Of a DNA stretch of 35,434 nucleotides, positions 24,865-33,395 are shown piece after piece; the first letter of the stretch is position 1; every line of letters starts with the position of its first letter. Under the pieces are notes generated by a model. It saw nothing but the letters and a program-made list of their open reading frames with translations. It did no database searches and was not told where the DNA came from. The stretch is from Pedobacter sp. ASV12 (GTDB lineage Bacteria; Bacteroidota; Bacteroidia; Sphingobacteriales; Sphingobacteriaceae). The position numbers and the translations under genes were made by a program. The stretch covers positions 1-35,434 of the forward strand of contig NZ_JAELUC010000036.1 of assembly GCF_016429155.1 (NCBI RefSeq), written 5' to 3'.

Positions 24865-27675
24865 CTATAATGTTAATGATATACCTCCATTGATTACCCT
24901 TTGGTTAGGGAACGCACTCACATACGATTCTGGATCAAAATCTAGCTTGCTAATGGTAAACAGGTTATAGCTGTTTACAAATACCCTCAACTTAGCCACA
25001 TGCATTTTGCGCACTAAGCCAGCCGGGAGCGTATAGCCCACTTCTAGGTTTTTTAGGCGCAGGTAGTTCGCGTTTCTTAGCCAGAAAGTAGAGGTCGCAT
25101 TATTGTTTACATTGGTACCCAAAGTAAGGCGAGGCAAAGTAGCATTCACCTGGTTTTGTGGGGTCCATCTGTTTTCGGTGGTATAATCCAATACATAACC
25201 TGTATTGTTATTTAGAGCCAGCATAGACGATTGGCTCAAATGGATTACACGGTTGTAAACGCCTTGAAAAAGACCACTCAAATCAAAACCTTTGTAGTTC
25301 ATGGCGAAATTTAGGCCTCCAAATACAAAAGGTTTGGTGGTTGAAATCAGCTTTTGGTCTAAAGTGCTGATTACGCCATCGCCGTTAAGGTCTTTATACT
25401 TGATATCTCCCGGCACCGGACTATAGCCCAAAATAGTTGGTGTATTGCTGGCATTCTCTCCTGCTTTGTAAAAGCCAATGGCCTCATAACCTCTGGTACC
25501 ACCCACCGGATTACCCGCCCTGTACATCCAGCTATAAGGCAATTGAGGCTCGCCAGCATTAATTACGCTGCTTTTTTGGAAGCTTGCATTGATACCTACT
25601 TTATAGCCAAAATCGCCAGCCTTGCCTACATAATCGGCAGTAAACTCCATGCCCGAAAACCTGTTCTTGCCAATGTTCTGGCTTGGATAGTTTTGACCGA
25701 TAATGCTGCTCGCATAAGCAGGGGCCTGCAACAGATCGTAATAACGGTTACGGTAATAAGTAAGGCCAACATTTAATTTTTGATTGAAGAATGCCGCATC
25801 GGCACCCACTTCAAATTTCAAGGCTTTTTCCGGACCTATATTCGTAGTTGCCAAACCACTTTCTGCCGCGCCAGAAACTCCGGTTAAAGCCGTACCAAAT
25901 ACATAGCCCGTGGTGCTGTTGCTGTAGCGTTGGATATAAGAATAATAATCATCGGCATTAGCCATTGCGGTTAAGCCAACTGTACTTCTCAGCTTTAAGA
26001 AGTTAATGGCGTTCGAGTTAAACCAGCTTTCTTTGCTCGCTACCCAACTTAAACCTAATGATGGCAGGTATATCCATTTATTGGCATTGGCATAGCGGTT
26101 GTAGCTACCATAAGAATTGCCCAGCTCTGCAAAATACCTTTCGCCATAATTGTACTTAATGGCCAAACCTGCTGTTCTGTAAATCTGATTCAGTTGGTTG
26201 TAGCTGGCCAATCTGTTATCGCCATTATAAGTGGCCAATACGTTCAATTGATGCTGGCCAACTGTTTTATCATAACCCACCAAAAAGTTATAATAGGTTT
26301 GTTTTAACTGCGAAGAGATCGAAGCCGCGCCAGTTCCGGCCGAAACGTTGCCATCGGCACCAGATTTAGTATAGGTGACGGTAGAACCAGATACGGTAGG
26401 ATACCAAATGGCAAAGTTCTTGCCCCTATCAACCGTTTGGTTATAAAAGTTATTGATAGAAAGCCCAGCCTTGGCCCATAAACCTTTGGTAAGGTCGTCT
26501 AGTTTATACTTCAAAGCTACATCGACGTTAACAGACCTGCTATTGTCTCTGATATAGCCCGAATTAATGGTATTGGCCAAAATATTATTGGTAATAGATG
26601 CGGTACCGCCATAAGTACCATCAGGGTTTTTTACCGCATAGGCCAAAGGCGAAGTACTGTATACCAAGCCCATAATGGTATTGGCATTGCCACCCGGCTG
26701 ATTGGTATTTTCTATAGAGCCAAAAACATTCAGCTGCAATGAAATATCTTCATTGAAATTGATTTCGGCATTGGTACGCATGTTGTACCTTTTATAAAAG
26801 TTATTGGTATTATAGGCATTGTTGTTATCGGTTACAAAATTACCATCAGAGCTAAAATGCTCTAAACTGGCATAATACCTATAGGTTTTAGAATTGCCCG
26901 AAACCCCTAAGTTATAGCGTTGTTGGGCACTGTTCTTTTTATAGACCAAATCGTACCAGTTATTGTTAGGCTGCAAAAATGGATTGTTGGTGCCATTTTG
27001 ATAAGCGGCAATAGTAGCATCGCTGTACAATGGCGTGCTGCCCGGCGAGGTATTCTGCTGGGCCTCATTGTAAATTTTAGCGTAATTGGCGCCTGTAATA
27101 AAATTAGGAGTAAATAAATTCTCTAAATGTCCGTATTCGGCACCGAATTTAATCTCGAATGGCTTATAGGCCGCTTGTTTTTTAGTAGTAATGTACACCA
27201 CCCCACCCGACGAGCGCATCCCATACATCGAAGTAGAAAGCGCATCTTTTAATACCGTTATGCTCTCAATATCATCAGGATTAAAACTGGTAAACGTACG
27301 CACCACGCCATCAATTACAATAATTGGCGTTTGTCCTCTTAAGGTAAGCGAGGTACCATCAAAACCAGTTCTGGCCGATGATTGCAAGGTGTACAATCCA
27401 GGCAGCCTACCGGCTACTACGTTGGTGATATCTGATACTGGGGTAGTATTTACATCTTCTGCATAAATGGTAGATACCCCTTCAACCTGATTGGCCTTTT
27501 TGCCAAATCCATTCCACTGGCCTATTTCTTTTTGCAGGTAGTTCTTCGGGTCAAATCTTTTGATCAGCGTACTGTCTGCCACTTGTGCTGGTTTAGCCTG
27601 GGCCCAACCCACTGCCGGAAGCACGCTCAGCAACCCCACCAAAGATCTGATCTTAAAGTGATTCATTTTCATCAT
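24865..27675 (-). CDS. SusC/RagA TonB-dependent transporter lacking the regulatory-like domain (pair B)
   Basis: The 936-residue transporter has a signal peptide cleaved near G-W-A-Q. The plug follows with only a short unusual stretch before it (R-F-D-P-K-N-Y-L-Q-K-E-I-G-Q-W-N): A-G-R-L-P-G-L-Y-T-L-Q, R-G-Q-T-P-I-I-V-I-D-G, V-L-K-D-A-L-S-T-S-M-Y-G-M-R-S-S-G-G-V-V-Y-I-T-T-K. The carboxypeptidase-D-like domain present in pair A is missing, and no L-E-E-V-V-V box is seen, so coupling to TonB or assembly may differ. The barrel ends with a canonical terminal strand (R-V-I-N-G-G-I-S-L-T-L). It is about 100 residues shorter than pair A, which the missing domain explains. It imports glycan fragments with the SusD of pair B. 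Confidence 0.93.
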   Translation of the reverse strand: MMKMNHFKIRSLVGLLSVLPAVGWAQAKPAQVADSTLIKRFDPKNYLQKEIGQWNGFGKKANQVEGVSTIYAEDVNTTPVSDITNVVAGRLPGLYTLQSSARTGFDGTSLTLRGQTPIIVIDGVVRTFTSFNPDDIESITVLKDALSTSMYGMRSSGGVVYITTKKQAAYKPFEIKFGAEYGHLENLFTPNFITGANYAKIYNEAQQNTSPGSTPLYSDATIAAYQNGTNNPFLQPNNNWYDLVYKKNSAQQRYNLGVSGNSKTYRYYASLEHFSSDGNFVTDNNNAYNTNNFYKRYNMRTNAEINFNEDISLQLNVFGSIENTNQPGGNANTIMGLVYSTSPLAYAVKNPDGTYGGTASITNNILANTINSGYIRDNSRSVNVDVALKYKLDDLTKGLWAKAGLSINNFYNQTVDRGKNFAIWYPTVSGSTVTYTKSGADGNVSAGTGAASISSQLKQTYYNFLVGYDKTVGQHQLNVLATYNGDNRLASYNQLNQIYRTAGLAIKYNYGERYFAELGNSYGSYNRYANANKWIYLPSLGLSWVASKESWFNSNAINFLKLRSTVGLTAMANADDYYSYIQRYSNSTTGYVFGTALTGVSGAAESGLATTNIGPEKALKFEVGADAAFFNQKLNVGLTYYRNRYYDLLQAPAYASSIIGQNYPSQNIGKNRFSGMEFTADYVGKAGDFGYKVGINASFQKSSVINAGEPQLPYSWMYRAGNPVGGTRGYEAIGFYKAGENASNTPTILGYSPVPGDIKYKDLNGDGVISTLDQKLISTTKPFVFGGLNFAMNYKGFDLSGLFQGVYNRVIHLSQSSMLALNNNTGYVLDYTTENRWTPQNQVNATLPRLTLGTNVNNNATSTFWLRNANYLRLKNLEVGYTLPAGLVRKMHVAKLRVFVNSYNLFTISKLDFDPESYVSAFPNQRVINGGISLTL

Positions 27676-27688
27676 GTTTTTCGTTTGG

Positions 27689-28186
27689 TTAGTATGACTG
27701 CATATCCCCCCTCACCAGTCCGTTAGGCTGTTGGCTAGAGGCAATCTGCAAATAGTTGGTTTTGGTATTCAGGTCGTTGATGGTGCTAGCCGAAACCGCA
27801 ACGGATCCTTTTACTTCGCGGGTGCTGCTAAAGGCCCCATTATTAAGCTCAATCAGTACCGTTCCATTGCTGCCGCTTGCACCTGTATAAACAATGGCCT
27901 TTGTGGGCGTATCGTTGTTGTTCAACGCCTGATCAAAATAGAGGTAGTAATAAAGCTTGTTGTCGGTCATGAGGTAAAATACCGCAACGGCATGATCCGT
28001 TCGGCCGGCAACTGCCGGAACAACATCACTGGGGGTTAGGTTTACCTTCCATTGCTTGAGCGTGTAAACATCGGAAGTCTTCATCTCCTTTTTACAGGAA
28101 ATAAAACCGGCCGACATCAACAAACACCAAAAGAGCAACTTCAAGTTCCACTGTCGGGGATTACGAATGCGTAAATCTGTTTTCAT
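27689..28186 (-). CDS. CHRD-like lipoprotein, first gene of the PUL operon
   Basis: The 165-residue lipoprotein has Cys31 in the lipobox F-I-S-C followed by K-K-E. The mature part resembles the CHRD domain: K-Q-W-K-V-N-L-T-P-S-D-V-V-P near the start, A-V-A-V-F-Y-L-M-T-D-N-K-L-Y-Y-Y-L-Y-F near the middle, and the closing G-L-V-R-G-D-M, equivalent to the family's G-E-I-R-G-x-L. CHRD domains are small beta folds of unclear function; in PULs such lipoproteins are thought to sit at the cell surface. It leads the operon, ahead of both SusCD pairs, and its stop codon overlaps the CTAACCAAA leader motif of the following SusC gene. The role may be glycan binding or accessory; this is inference. Confidence 0.7.
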   Translation of the reverse strand: MKTDLRIRNPRQWNLKLLFWCLLMSAGFISCKKEMKTSDVYTLKQWKVNLTPSDVVPAVAGRTDHAVAVFYLMTDNKLYYYLYFDQALNNNDTPTKAIVYTGASGSNGTVLIELNNGAFSSTREVKGSVAVSASTINDLNTKTNYLQIASSQQPNGLVRGDMQSY

Positions 28187-28211
28187 AATTTATTTGGTTA
28201 GTTGTAAGTCG

Positions 28212-28242
28212 GGAACAAAACGAGCTGGCGCTCACTTGTTCC
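28212..28242. promoter_or_regulatory. Inverted repeat in the divergent HTCS-PUL intergenic region
   Basis: GGAACAA pairs with TTGTTCC; inside, GAGC pairs with GCTC around the loop TGGC. It lies 26-56 bases before the CHRD lipoprotein start, so it would be in the operon's 5' leader or overlap its promoter. It could be a leader hairpin or a binding site for the regulator's AraC domain. No clean -33/-7 pair was found for the operon, leaving the start site unresolved. Confidence 0.4.
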
Positions 28243-28458
28243 AATTGGTTAGTTTAGTCGCAAAAAGTGGCGGATAATCACTTTTCGTGCTTATACAAAG
28301 CTGACGGATTAAGAATTGAAAAAAGATGAAAATTCTGTCGGAAAAGATAGAATAATCTATAAAGGAGCTTAAAACTGCTTGTTAAAACACAAATTAGGCA
28401 ACTTAGCCCTGGATAATTTGCTATATTTATCTTGCAAACAAATATGACCTATTGTTGA

Positions 28459-31400
28459 ATGAATTTCTACCTGCGATTCATACCCATTTTATCGTTTACG
28501 CTATTCACTGCCCTAAATCCGGCAACTGCGCAACGCCGTTTGTCTTTTACCAACCTTACGGTAGAAAACGGCCTCTCGCAGAACTCGGTCATGGCCGTTG
28601 CACAAGACAGTACGGGCCTGATTTGGCTGGGCACACGGCAAGGCGTGAACCGCTACGATGGCTACCGCTTTAAAATCTACAAGAGCGAAGAAAAAAACAA
28701 CCCCGACCTGCCTCCAGGCGAAACCACCGCCCTGCTTACCGATGCCCAAGGTACACTGTGGGCCGGCACGTCAAAAGGCTTTGCGGTTTATAATGGCAAC
28801 AAGGATATTTTTGAACCCGTAAAAGGGTTGAGCAACAGCAACGTCGAAAGCCTATACCAAGACCGGCAAAAACGCCTTTGGATCGGTACCTTAGGAGGCA
28901 TCAACCTATTAATCGACAAAAAACAGCGGCGCTTCGAAGCCTTCTTTTTCAGCAAAAAAGCCAAAGACCCCGTCAATAGTATCTATGCGATGTTTCAGGA
29001 TGAAAACGGTCAGTTTTGGATTGGTACCGGCAAAGGGCTCTTTACCATGCGCTATAGCCACCATCAGGTGAGCTACCAAAAAGTAGCCTTGCCCAACTCA
29101 ACCGATGGCGACTATTACATTACGGCTATTGCAAGCGACAAGCAACATCACATTTGGGTAGGTTCTTCTAACGGACTTTACCAAATTGCGCCCGACGGCA
29201 AAAACATCCGCTCTTTTCTGCACAGCGACAATAACCCCAACTCCATCATACACAACGACATCAGGGAGGTTATGCTTGATAAAGACGGCATGGTTTGGGT
29301 AGGTACACAAAACGGACTAAGTATTTTGAACCCCGCCAATGGCTACTGCACCAATTATCAGCACGATCCTGAAAAGCCCTATAGCATTAGTCAAAACTCC
29401 ATCCATAACTTATTTACCGATAGGGATGGCAACATTTGGGTAGGCACTTATTTTGGTGGCGTAAACATCTCTTACCCTACCCTGACCAATTTTAAGGTTT
29501 ACCGCAACAGCAAACAGCAAAATAGCTTAAGCAACAATGTGGTGAGCTCCATTGTAGAAATTGGCCCGGGCTTTTGGATAGGTACCGAGGGCGGAGGGCT
29601 CAACTATTTTAATCCGGCCAACAATACGTTCAAAAGCTACAAGAACAACCCCGCCGATCAAAACTCCATCAGCTCCAACCTGGTTAAGATCATCGAAAAA
29701 GAAAGCGATGCCAGCAACAGGTTGTTTATCGGTACACATCGCGGCGGCCTGAACCTGTTCGATCCTGCAAGCAATAAATTCAGGCATATTGCTAATGTTA
29801 AAGACACCATAGGTACTGTGGGCACCGCCGAGATCATTGCACTGGAAATGGATAGCCATGGCACCTTATGGGTAGGTTCTTTTGAGGGATTAACCGTACT
29901 GGAAAAGAAAAACGGAGAATACCCTGCCCAAACCAGTAAAAGTCCTTTAGAAAGCCGATTAAAGAGCAAAAACATTACCTGCCTTTTTCAGGACAGCTGG
30001 CAACAGCTCTGGATTGGCACCAATGCCGGTCTTAATCGCTATGACCTTAATTTAAAAAAAATCTACAGCTATACCAAAGAAGAGAACAACAAACTTAAGC
30101 TCCCTTCAAACTATATCAACTGCATTACCCAAAGCAGCAACGGAAAGGTATTGGTAGGCACAAGGGCCGGTTTGAGCATTTTCGATCCTACCAAAGGTAC
30201 TTTCACAACCTACAGCGAAACCAACGGTCTGGTCAACAACAATGTAGTCGGCATCATCGAAGACAATGCCCATAACCTATGGATCAGCACCTCTAATGGT
30301 ATTTCTGAACTCAATATAGCCAGTGGCCGTTTCAGAAACTACAACAAAAGCGACGGACTGGCCGGCAACGAATTCAATGTACGCTCCTTTTTTAAAGACA
30401 GACAAGGTCAGCTGTTTTTTGGTGGATTTAACGGGCTGACTGCTTTTTATCCACAAGAAATCGAGCTCAATAATTTTGTATCGCCATTGGTATTCACCGA
30501 TCTCAAGCTTTTTAACCAATACTTAAAGGTTGGTGGCGACGATGATATTTTGCAGCAACAGATCAATTTAACCGACAAGCTTGATTTTAGGCACGACCAA
30601 AACCAGTTTACCTTGGAGTTTTCGTTACTGAACTACCTTAAATCAGACAAGAATAAATATTTCTATAAATTAGATGGCTACGACAAAGACTGGATTGCCA
30701 CTGTTAACCCAAGTGCCAGCTATACCAATCTGCCTGCAGGCAATTACCGTTTTATGCTCAAGGCACTTAACAACGACGGCATTCCGGGCAAGCCCATACG
30801 CAGCTTGCACATACACGTAAGCCCCGCGCCCTGGGCAAGCTGGTGGGCATACCTGCTCTACCTCGTCGTATTTTTCACCATTTTGCTGGTTACCATCAGG
30901 TATTTCTTTGTAAAGGCGTTGCTCAAACGCACAGAAGACATTCAGCAAATGAAGCTCCAGTTCTTTACGCAGGTTTCGCACGAAATCAGGACGCCATTAA
31001 CCCTCATTTTGGCACCACTCGAAACCTTATTCAAGAATACCCGCAACCTGCCCGACATCAACAAACAGGTAGAACGCATCAAAAGCAATGCCGACCGGCT
31101 TCACCTATTGGTAACCGAATTGCTCGATTTCAGAAAAACCGAAACGGGACACCTGAAGCTCAAATTTGCACAACAAGACCTCGTACCCTTTGTGCAACAG
31201 ATTTTTCAGGCTTTTGAGCACCTGGCCGAAAGCCGGAACATTACCTACACTTTCAGCTACGAACAACCCGAAGTAAGCATTTGGTTCGACAAGCTCCAAC
31301 TGGAAAAGGTATTCTTTAACCTGCTATCCAATGCCTTTAAATTTACCAACGATGGCGGAACCATTAACGTAACCATTGCCGACAATAACCAACAGGTGGC

Positions 31401-32508
31401 CATTTCTGTTCGCGATAACGGCCTGGGCATACCCGAAGACAGTCGCGATAAGATTTTTAGCGACTTTTTCCAGGTAGACCGCGAAGGCTCTACTCATATT
31501 GGCTCGGGCATTGGCTTGGCACTCTCCAAAAGCATTGTAACGGCGCACGGCGGGCAGCTTTTATTAGAAAGCATTGCCGAAACCGAAACCAAGCCGGGCG
31601 ATACGCGCTTTACGGTGCTACTCAAGAAGGAACAGCCCCAAACAGCAGCCACCATGCCACAAGAATCGGGTACCGAAAGCTGGCATACGCTTGCCCCATT
31701 GCCACTGCCAGCAGTGACCGAGGCTAGTAGCACCAAAGAAAACCATAGCGAAACCGTACTGATTGTGGAAGACAATTGGGAAATCAGGCAAATGTTGCGC
31801 GATTCGTTGGAAAGCCGCTACCATATTGTAGAATGCGAAAATGGGCAGGAAGGTTTGGAAACAGCCATAGCTTCGATCCCCGACTTGATCATTTGCGATG
31901 TGATGATGCCCATCATGAACGGCACCGAAATGTGCCACCAGCTTAAAATCGACGAACGGACCTCGCATATCCCCGTTATTATACTAACGGCCATGGATTC
32001 GCATGCACAACAGGTGGATGGCCTGGCTACCGGCGCCGACAGCTATATTACCAAGCCATTTAGTGTAGAGCTGCTGGGCTTGCATGTGCGCAACCTGTTG
32101 CAGTCGCGCAAAATTATGCGCAGGAAGTTTAGTGGCACCATCAGCGAATCGATACAACTTAACACAGTTGACCAGCAGTTTATAGAAAAAGTAATCCAGC
32201 GCATAGAAGCCCGGCTTGCCGATCAAACCTTTGGCGTACCCGAACTGGCTAAGGATATTGGTATGACGGCGCCAGTGCTGTACAAAAAAATCAGGGCAGT
32301 TACCGATCTTACAGTCAACGATTTCATCAAATCCATCCGCCTCAAAAAAGCCGAAGCATTGCTAAAAGAAGGCATCCATAACGTAGCCGAAGTCGCTTAT
32401 CTAGTGGGCTTTAACGATGCCAAATATTTCAGTCGCGAGTTTAAGAAACAATATGGCATCAATGCCAAGAACTATCAGTTAGGCGGAGATAAAAATGCTA
32501 CGGATTGA
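28459..32508 (+). CDS. Hybrid two-component system sensor/regulator (HTCS) of the PUL
   Basis: This 1349-residue inner-membrane protein joins sensor kinase and regulator in one chain. After a signal peptide (cleavage near A-T-A-Q), fourteen W-x-G-T-x-x-G-type repeats (from I-W-L-G-T-R-Q-G to L-F-F-G-G-F-N-G) form two seven-bladed propellers, then a Y_Y_Y domain (about 690-780), one membrane helix (about 792-818), HisKA with S-H-E-I-R-T-P and His841, an ATPase domain (N-L-L-S-N-A-F-K-F-T; D-N-G-L-G-I-P; G-S-G-I-G-L-A-L-S), a receiver with Asp1147 in C-D-V-M-M-P, and an AraC-type helix-turn-helix domain (about 1250-1345). In characterised HTCS proteins a periplasmic oligosaccharide binds the propellers and the AraC domain activates the PUL. 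It is transcribed away from the operon. Confidence 0.96.
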   Translation: MNFYLRFIPILSFTLFTALNPATAQRRLSFTNLTVENGLSQNSVMAVAQDSTGLIWLGTRQGVNRYDGYRFKIYKSEEKNNPDLPPGETTALLTDAQGTLWAGTSKGFAVYNGNKDIFEPVKGLSNSNVESLYQDRQKRLWIGTLGGINLLIDKKQRRFEAFFFSKKAKDPVNSIYAMFQDENGQFWIGTGKGLFTMRYSHHQVSYQKVALPNSTDGDYYITAIASDKQHHIWVGSSNGLYQIAPDGKNIRSFLHSDNNPNSIIHNDIREVMLDKDGMVWVGTQNGLSILNPANGYCTNYQHDPEKPYSISQNSIHNLFTDRDGNIWVGTYFGGVNISYPTLTNFKVYRNSKQQNSLSNNVVSSIVEIGPGFWIGTEGGGLNYFNPANNTFKSYKNNPADQNSISSNLVKIIEKESDASNRLFIGTHRGGLNLFDPASNKFRHIANVKDTIGTVGTAEIIALEMDSHGTLWVGSFEGLTVLEKKNGEYPAQTSKSPLESRLKSKNITCLFQDSWQQLWIGTNAGLNRYDLNLKKIYSYTKEENNKLKLPSNYINCITQSSNGKVLVGTRAGLSIFDPTKGTFTTYSETNGLVNNNVVGIIEDNAHNLWISTSNGISELNIASGRFRNYNKSDGLAGNEFNVRSFFKDRQGQLFFGGFNGLTAFYPQEIELNNFVSPLVFTDLKLFNQYLKVGGDDDILQQQINLTDKLDFRHDQNQFTLEFSLLNYLKSDKNKYFYKLDGYDKDWIATVNPSASYTNLPAGNYRFMLKALNNDGIPGKPIRSLHIHVSPAPWASWWAYLLYLVVFFTILLVTIRYFFVKALLKRTEDIQQMKLQFFTQVSHEIRTPLTLILAPLETLFKNTRNLPDINKQVERIKSNADRLHLLVTELLDFRKTETGHLKLKFAQQDLVPFVQQIFQAFEHLAESRNITYTFSYEQPEVSIWFDKLQLEKVFFNLLSNAFKFTNDGGTINVTIADNNQQVAISVRDNGLGIPEDSRDKIFSDFFQVDREGSTHIGSGIGLALSKSIVTAHGGQLLLESIAETETKPGDTRFTVLLKKEQPQTAATMPQESGTESWHTLAPLPLPAVTEASSTKENHSETVLIVEDNWEIRQMLRDSLESRYHIVECENGQEGLETAIASIPDLIICDVMMPIMNGTEMCHQLKIDERTSHIPVIILTAMDSHAQQVDGLATGADSYITKPFSVELLGLHVRNLLQSRKIMRRKFSGTISESIQLNTVDQQFIEKVIQRIEARLADQTFGVPELAKDIGMTAPVLYKKIRAVTDLTVNDFIKSIRLKKAEALLKEGIHNVAEVAYLVGFNDAKYFSREFKKQYGINAKNYQLGGDKNATD

Positions 32509-32577
32509 CGATAGCGCTTGGCCTATCAAGGTCAATCGGCAAATATTTCGTACCTTTACAGCCAAACAGCACCGCAA

Positions 32578-32916
32578 ATGACAGAACTGCCTCCATGCCC
32601 TCAATGCAAATCTAACTACACTTATCAAATGGACGACCTGCTCGCCTGCCCTGAATGCGGACACGAGTGGAATGTAGAAGAGACCGCCACCACAAGTGGC
32701 GAATTAGTGGTAAAAGACTGCAATGGCAACATCCTGCAAAACGGCGATTCGGTAGTAACCATTAAGAATCTTCCTGTAAAAGGCATTGCGCAAAGCATTA
32801 AGGCCGGCACCAAGGTAAGGAATATCCGTTTAACCGATGGCGACCACAATATAGATTGCAAAATAGACGGCTTTGGGGCCATGGCGCTTAAATCTGAGTT
32901 TGTAAAGAAGGCCTAG
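32578..32916 (+). CDS. PhnA/YjdM family zinc-ribbon protein
   Basis: The 112-residue protein starts at the Met at 32578; the frame opens 20 codons upstream, but only the downstream form matches the family N-terminus ([10 protein letters not shown]). The N-terminal zinc ribbon has Cys7, Cys10, Cys24 and Cys27 (C-P-Q-C ... C-P-E-C-G-H-E-W). The C-terminal domain reads V-V-K-D-C-N-G-N, then [25 protein letters not shown], the usual ending. The family is named for the phn region of E. coli, but the link to phosphonate use is weak and its function is unclear. It follows the HTCS by 69 bases and is probably transcribed separately. It is likely cytoplasmic. Confidence 0.92.
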   Translation: MTELPPCPQCKSNYTYQMDDLLACPECGHEWNVEETATTSGELVVKDCNGNILQNGDSVVTIKNLPVKGIAQSIKAGTKVRNIRLTDGDHNIDCKIDGFGAMALKSEFVKKA

Positions 32917-32966
32917 CCCCCAGACCTCCATTATCTTTTCCACGCAGAATATACTGATAGTCAGCA

Positions 32967-32974
32967 TATTTTTG
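32967..32974 (+). promoter_or_regulatory. Candidate -7 box of the Cys-rich peptide gene
   Basis: TATTTTTG matches TAnnTTTG. It lies 31 bases before the ATG at 33006 and just after an imperfect repeat (CTGA-tag-TCAG). The leader would hold CTAACCAAA at 32986-32994. No -33 element is clear. Confidence 0.35.
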
Positions 32975-33005
32975 TAATTTCCAGTCTAACCAAATTTAAA
33001 TCATC

Positions 33006-33269
33006 ATGAAAAATTTCAACGACTGGAAATCGAGCTCCTATGTAGTATTGAGCCGTTCGGCCATGAAACTAATTCTTGGCGGAGACCCTATCGAGCTTCG
33101 CCCCTATGACCCTTACTGCGACGAGGTCAAAGAAACCGAATATGTACCCGATTGCCCCTGCTTTGCAGATACGCAATGCCCTGAAAGAAGGTATGTAGGT
33201 GGCCCTCCGGGCTCAGTGGGCAACATTATTCCAGGCAGTGGCTATTGCGTGAACGGCCACTGTACCTAA
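33006..33269 (+). CDS. Small Cys-rich peptide with double-glycine leader (putative RiPP/secreted peptide precursor)
   Basis: The 87-residue product splits into two parts. Residues 1-26 form a leader with S-Y-V-V-L-S-R-S-A-M-K-L-I-L-G-G, close to the Bacteroidota consensus L-S-R-x-x-M-K-x-x-x-G-G seen in natural-product precursors cleaved after Gly-Gly by peptidase-containing ABC transporters. Residues 27-87 would be the released peptide: acidic and Pro/Tyr-rich at first (D-P-I-E-L-R-P-Y-D-P-Y-C), then Gly/Pro-rich, with six cysteines at 38, 50, 52, 58, 81 and 86, enough for three disulfides. The end D-T-Q-C-P ... Y-C-V-N-G-H-C-T resembles Cys patterns of secreted proteins. No transporter, radical-SAM or cyclase gene lies nearby, so processing would depend on genes elsewhere. 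It has its own terminator. Confidence 0.75.
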   Translation: MKNFNDWKSSSYVVLSRSAMKLILGGDPIELRPYDPYCDEVKETEYVPDCPCFADTQCPERRYVGGPPGSVGNIIPGSGYCVNGHCT

Positions 33270-33278
33270 AATACTTTC

Positions 33279-33308
33279 AAGGCGGACCGTTTGATCCGCC
33301 TTTTGTTT
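33279..33308 (+). terminator. Intrinsic terminator of the Cys-rich peptide gene
   Basis: AAGGCGGA and TCCGCCTT form a perfect 8-bp stem around an 8-base loop, followed by TTTTGTTT. It starts ten bases after the stop codon. The match to a rho-independent terminator is close to ideal. Confidence 0.92.
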
Positions 33309-33395
33309 CATCATGCGAAAACATTTTATTTATTTAACCAGCCTCGTATATTTAAGAACTGGTAGCCTTATACCAGCCACAAATACACCAGCAAC

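Noticed and set aside
28459..30500. Tandem DNA repeat in the HTCS gene
   Set aside because: The periodicity exists at protein level (propeller blades) but the DNA copies are too divergent to count as a nucleotide repeat.
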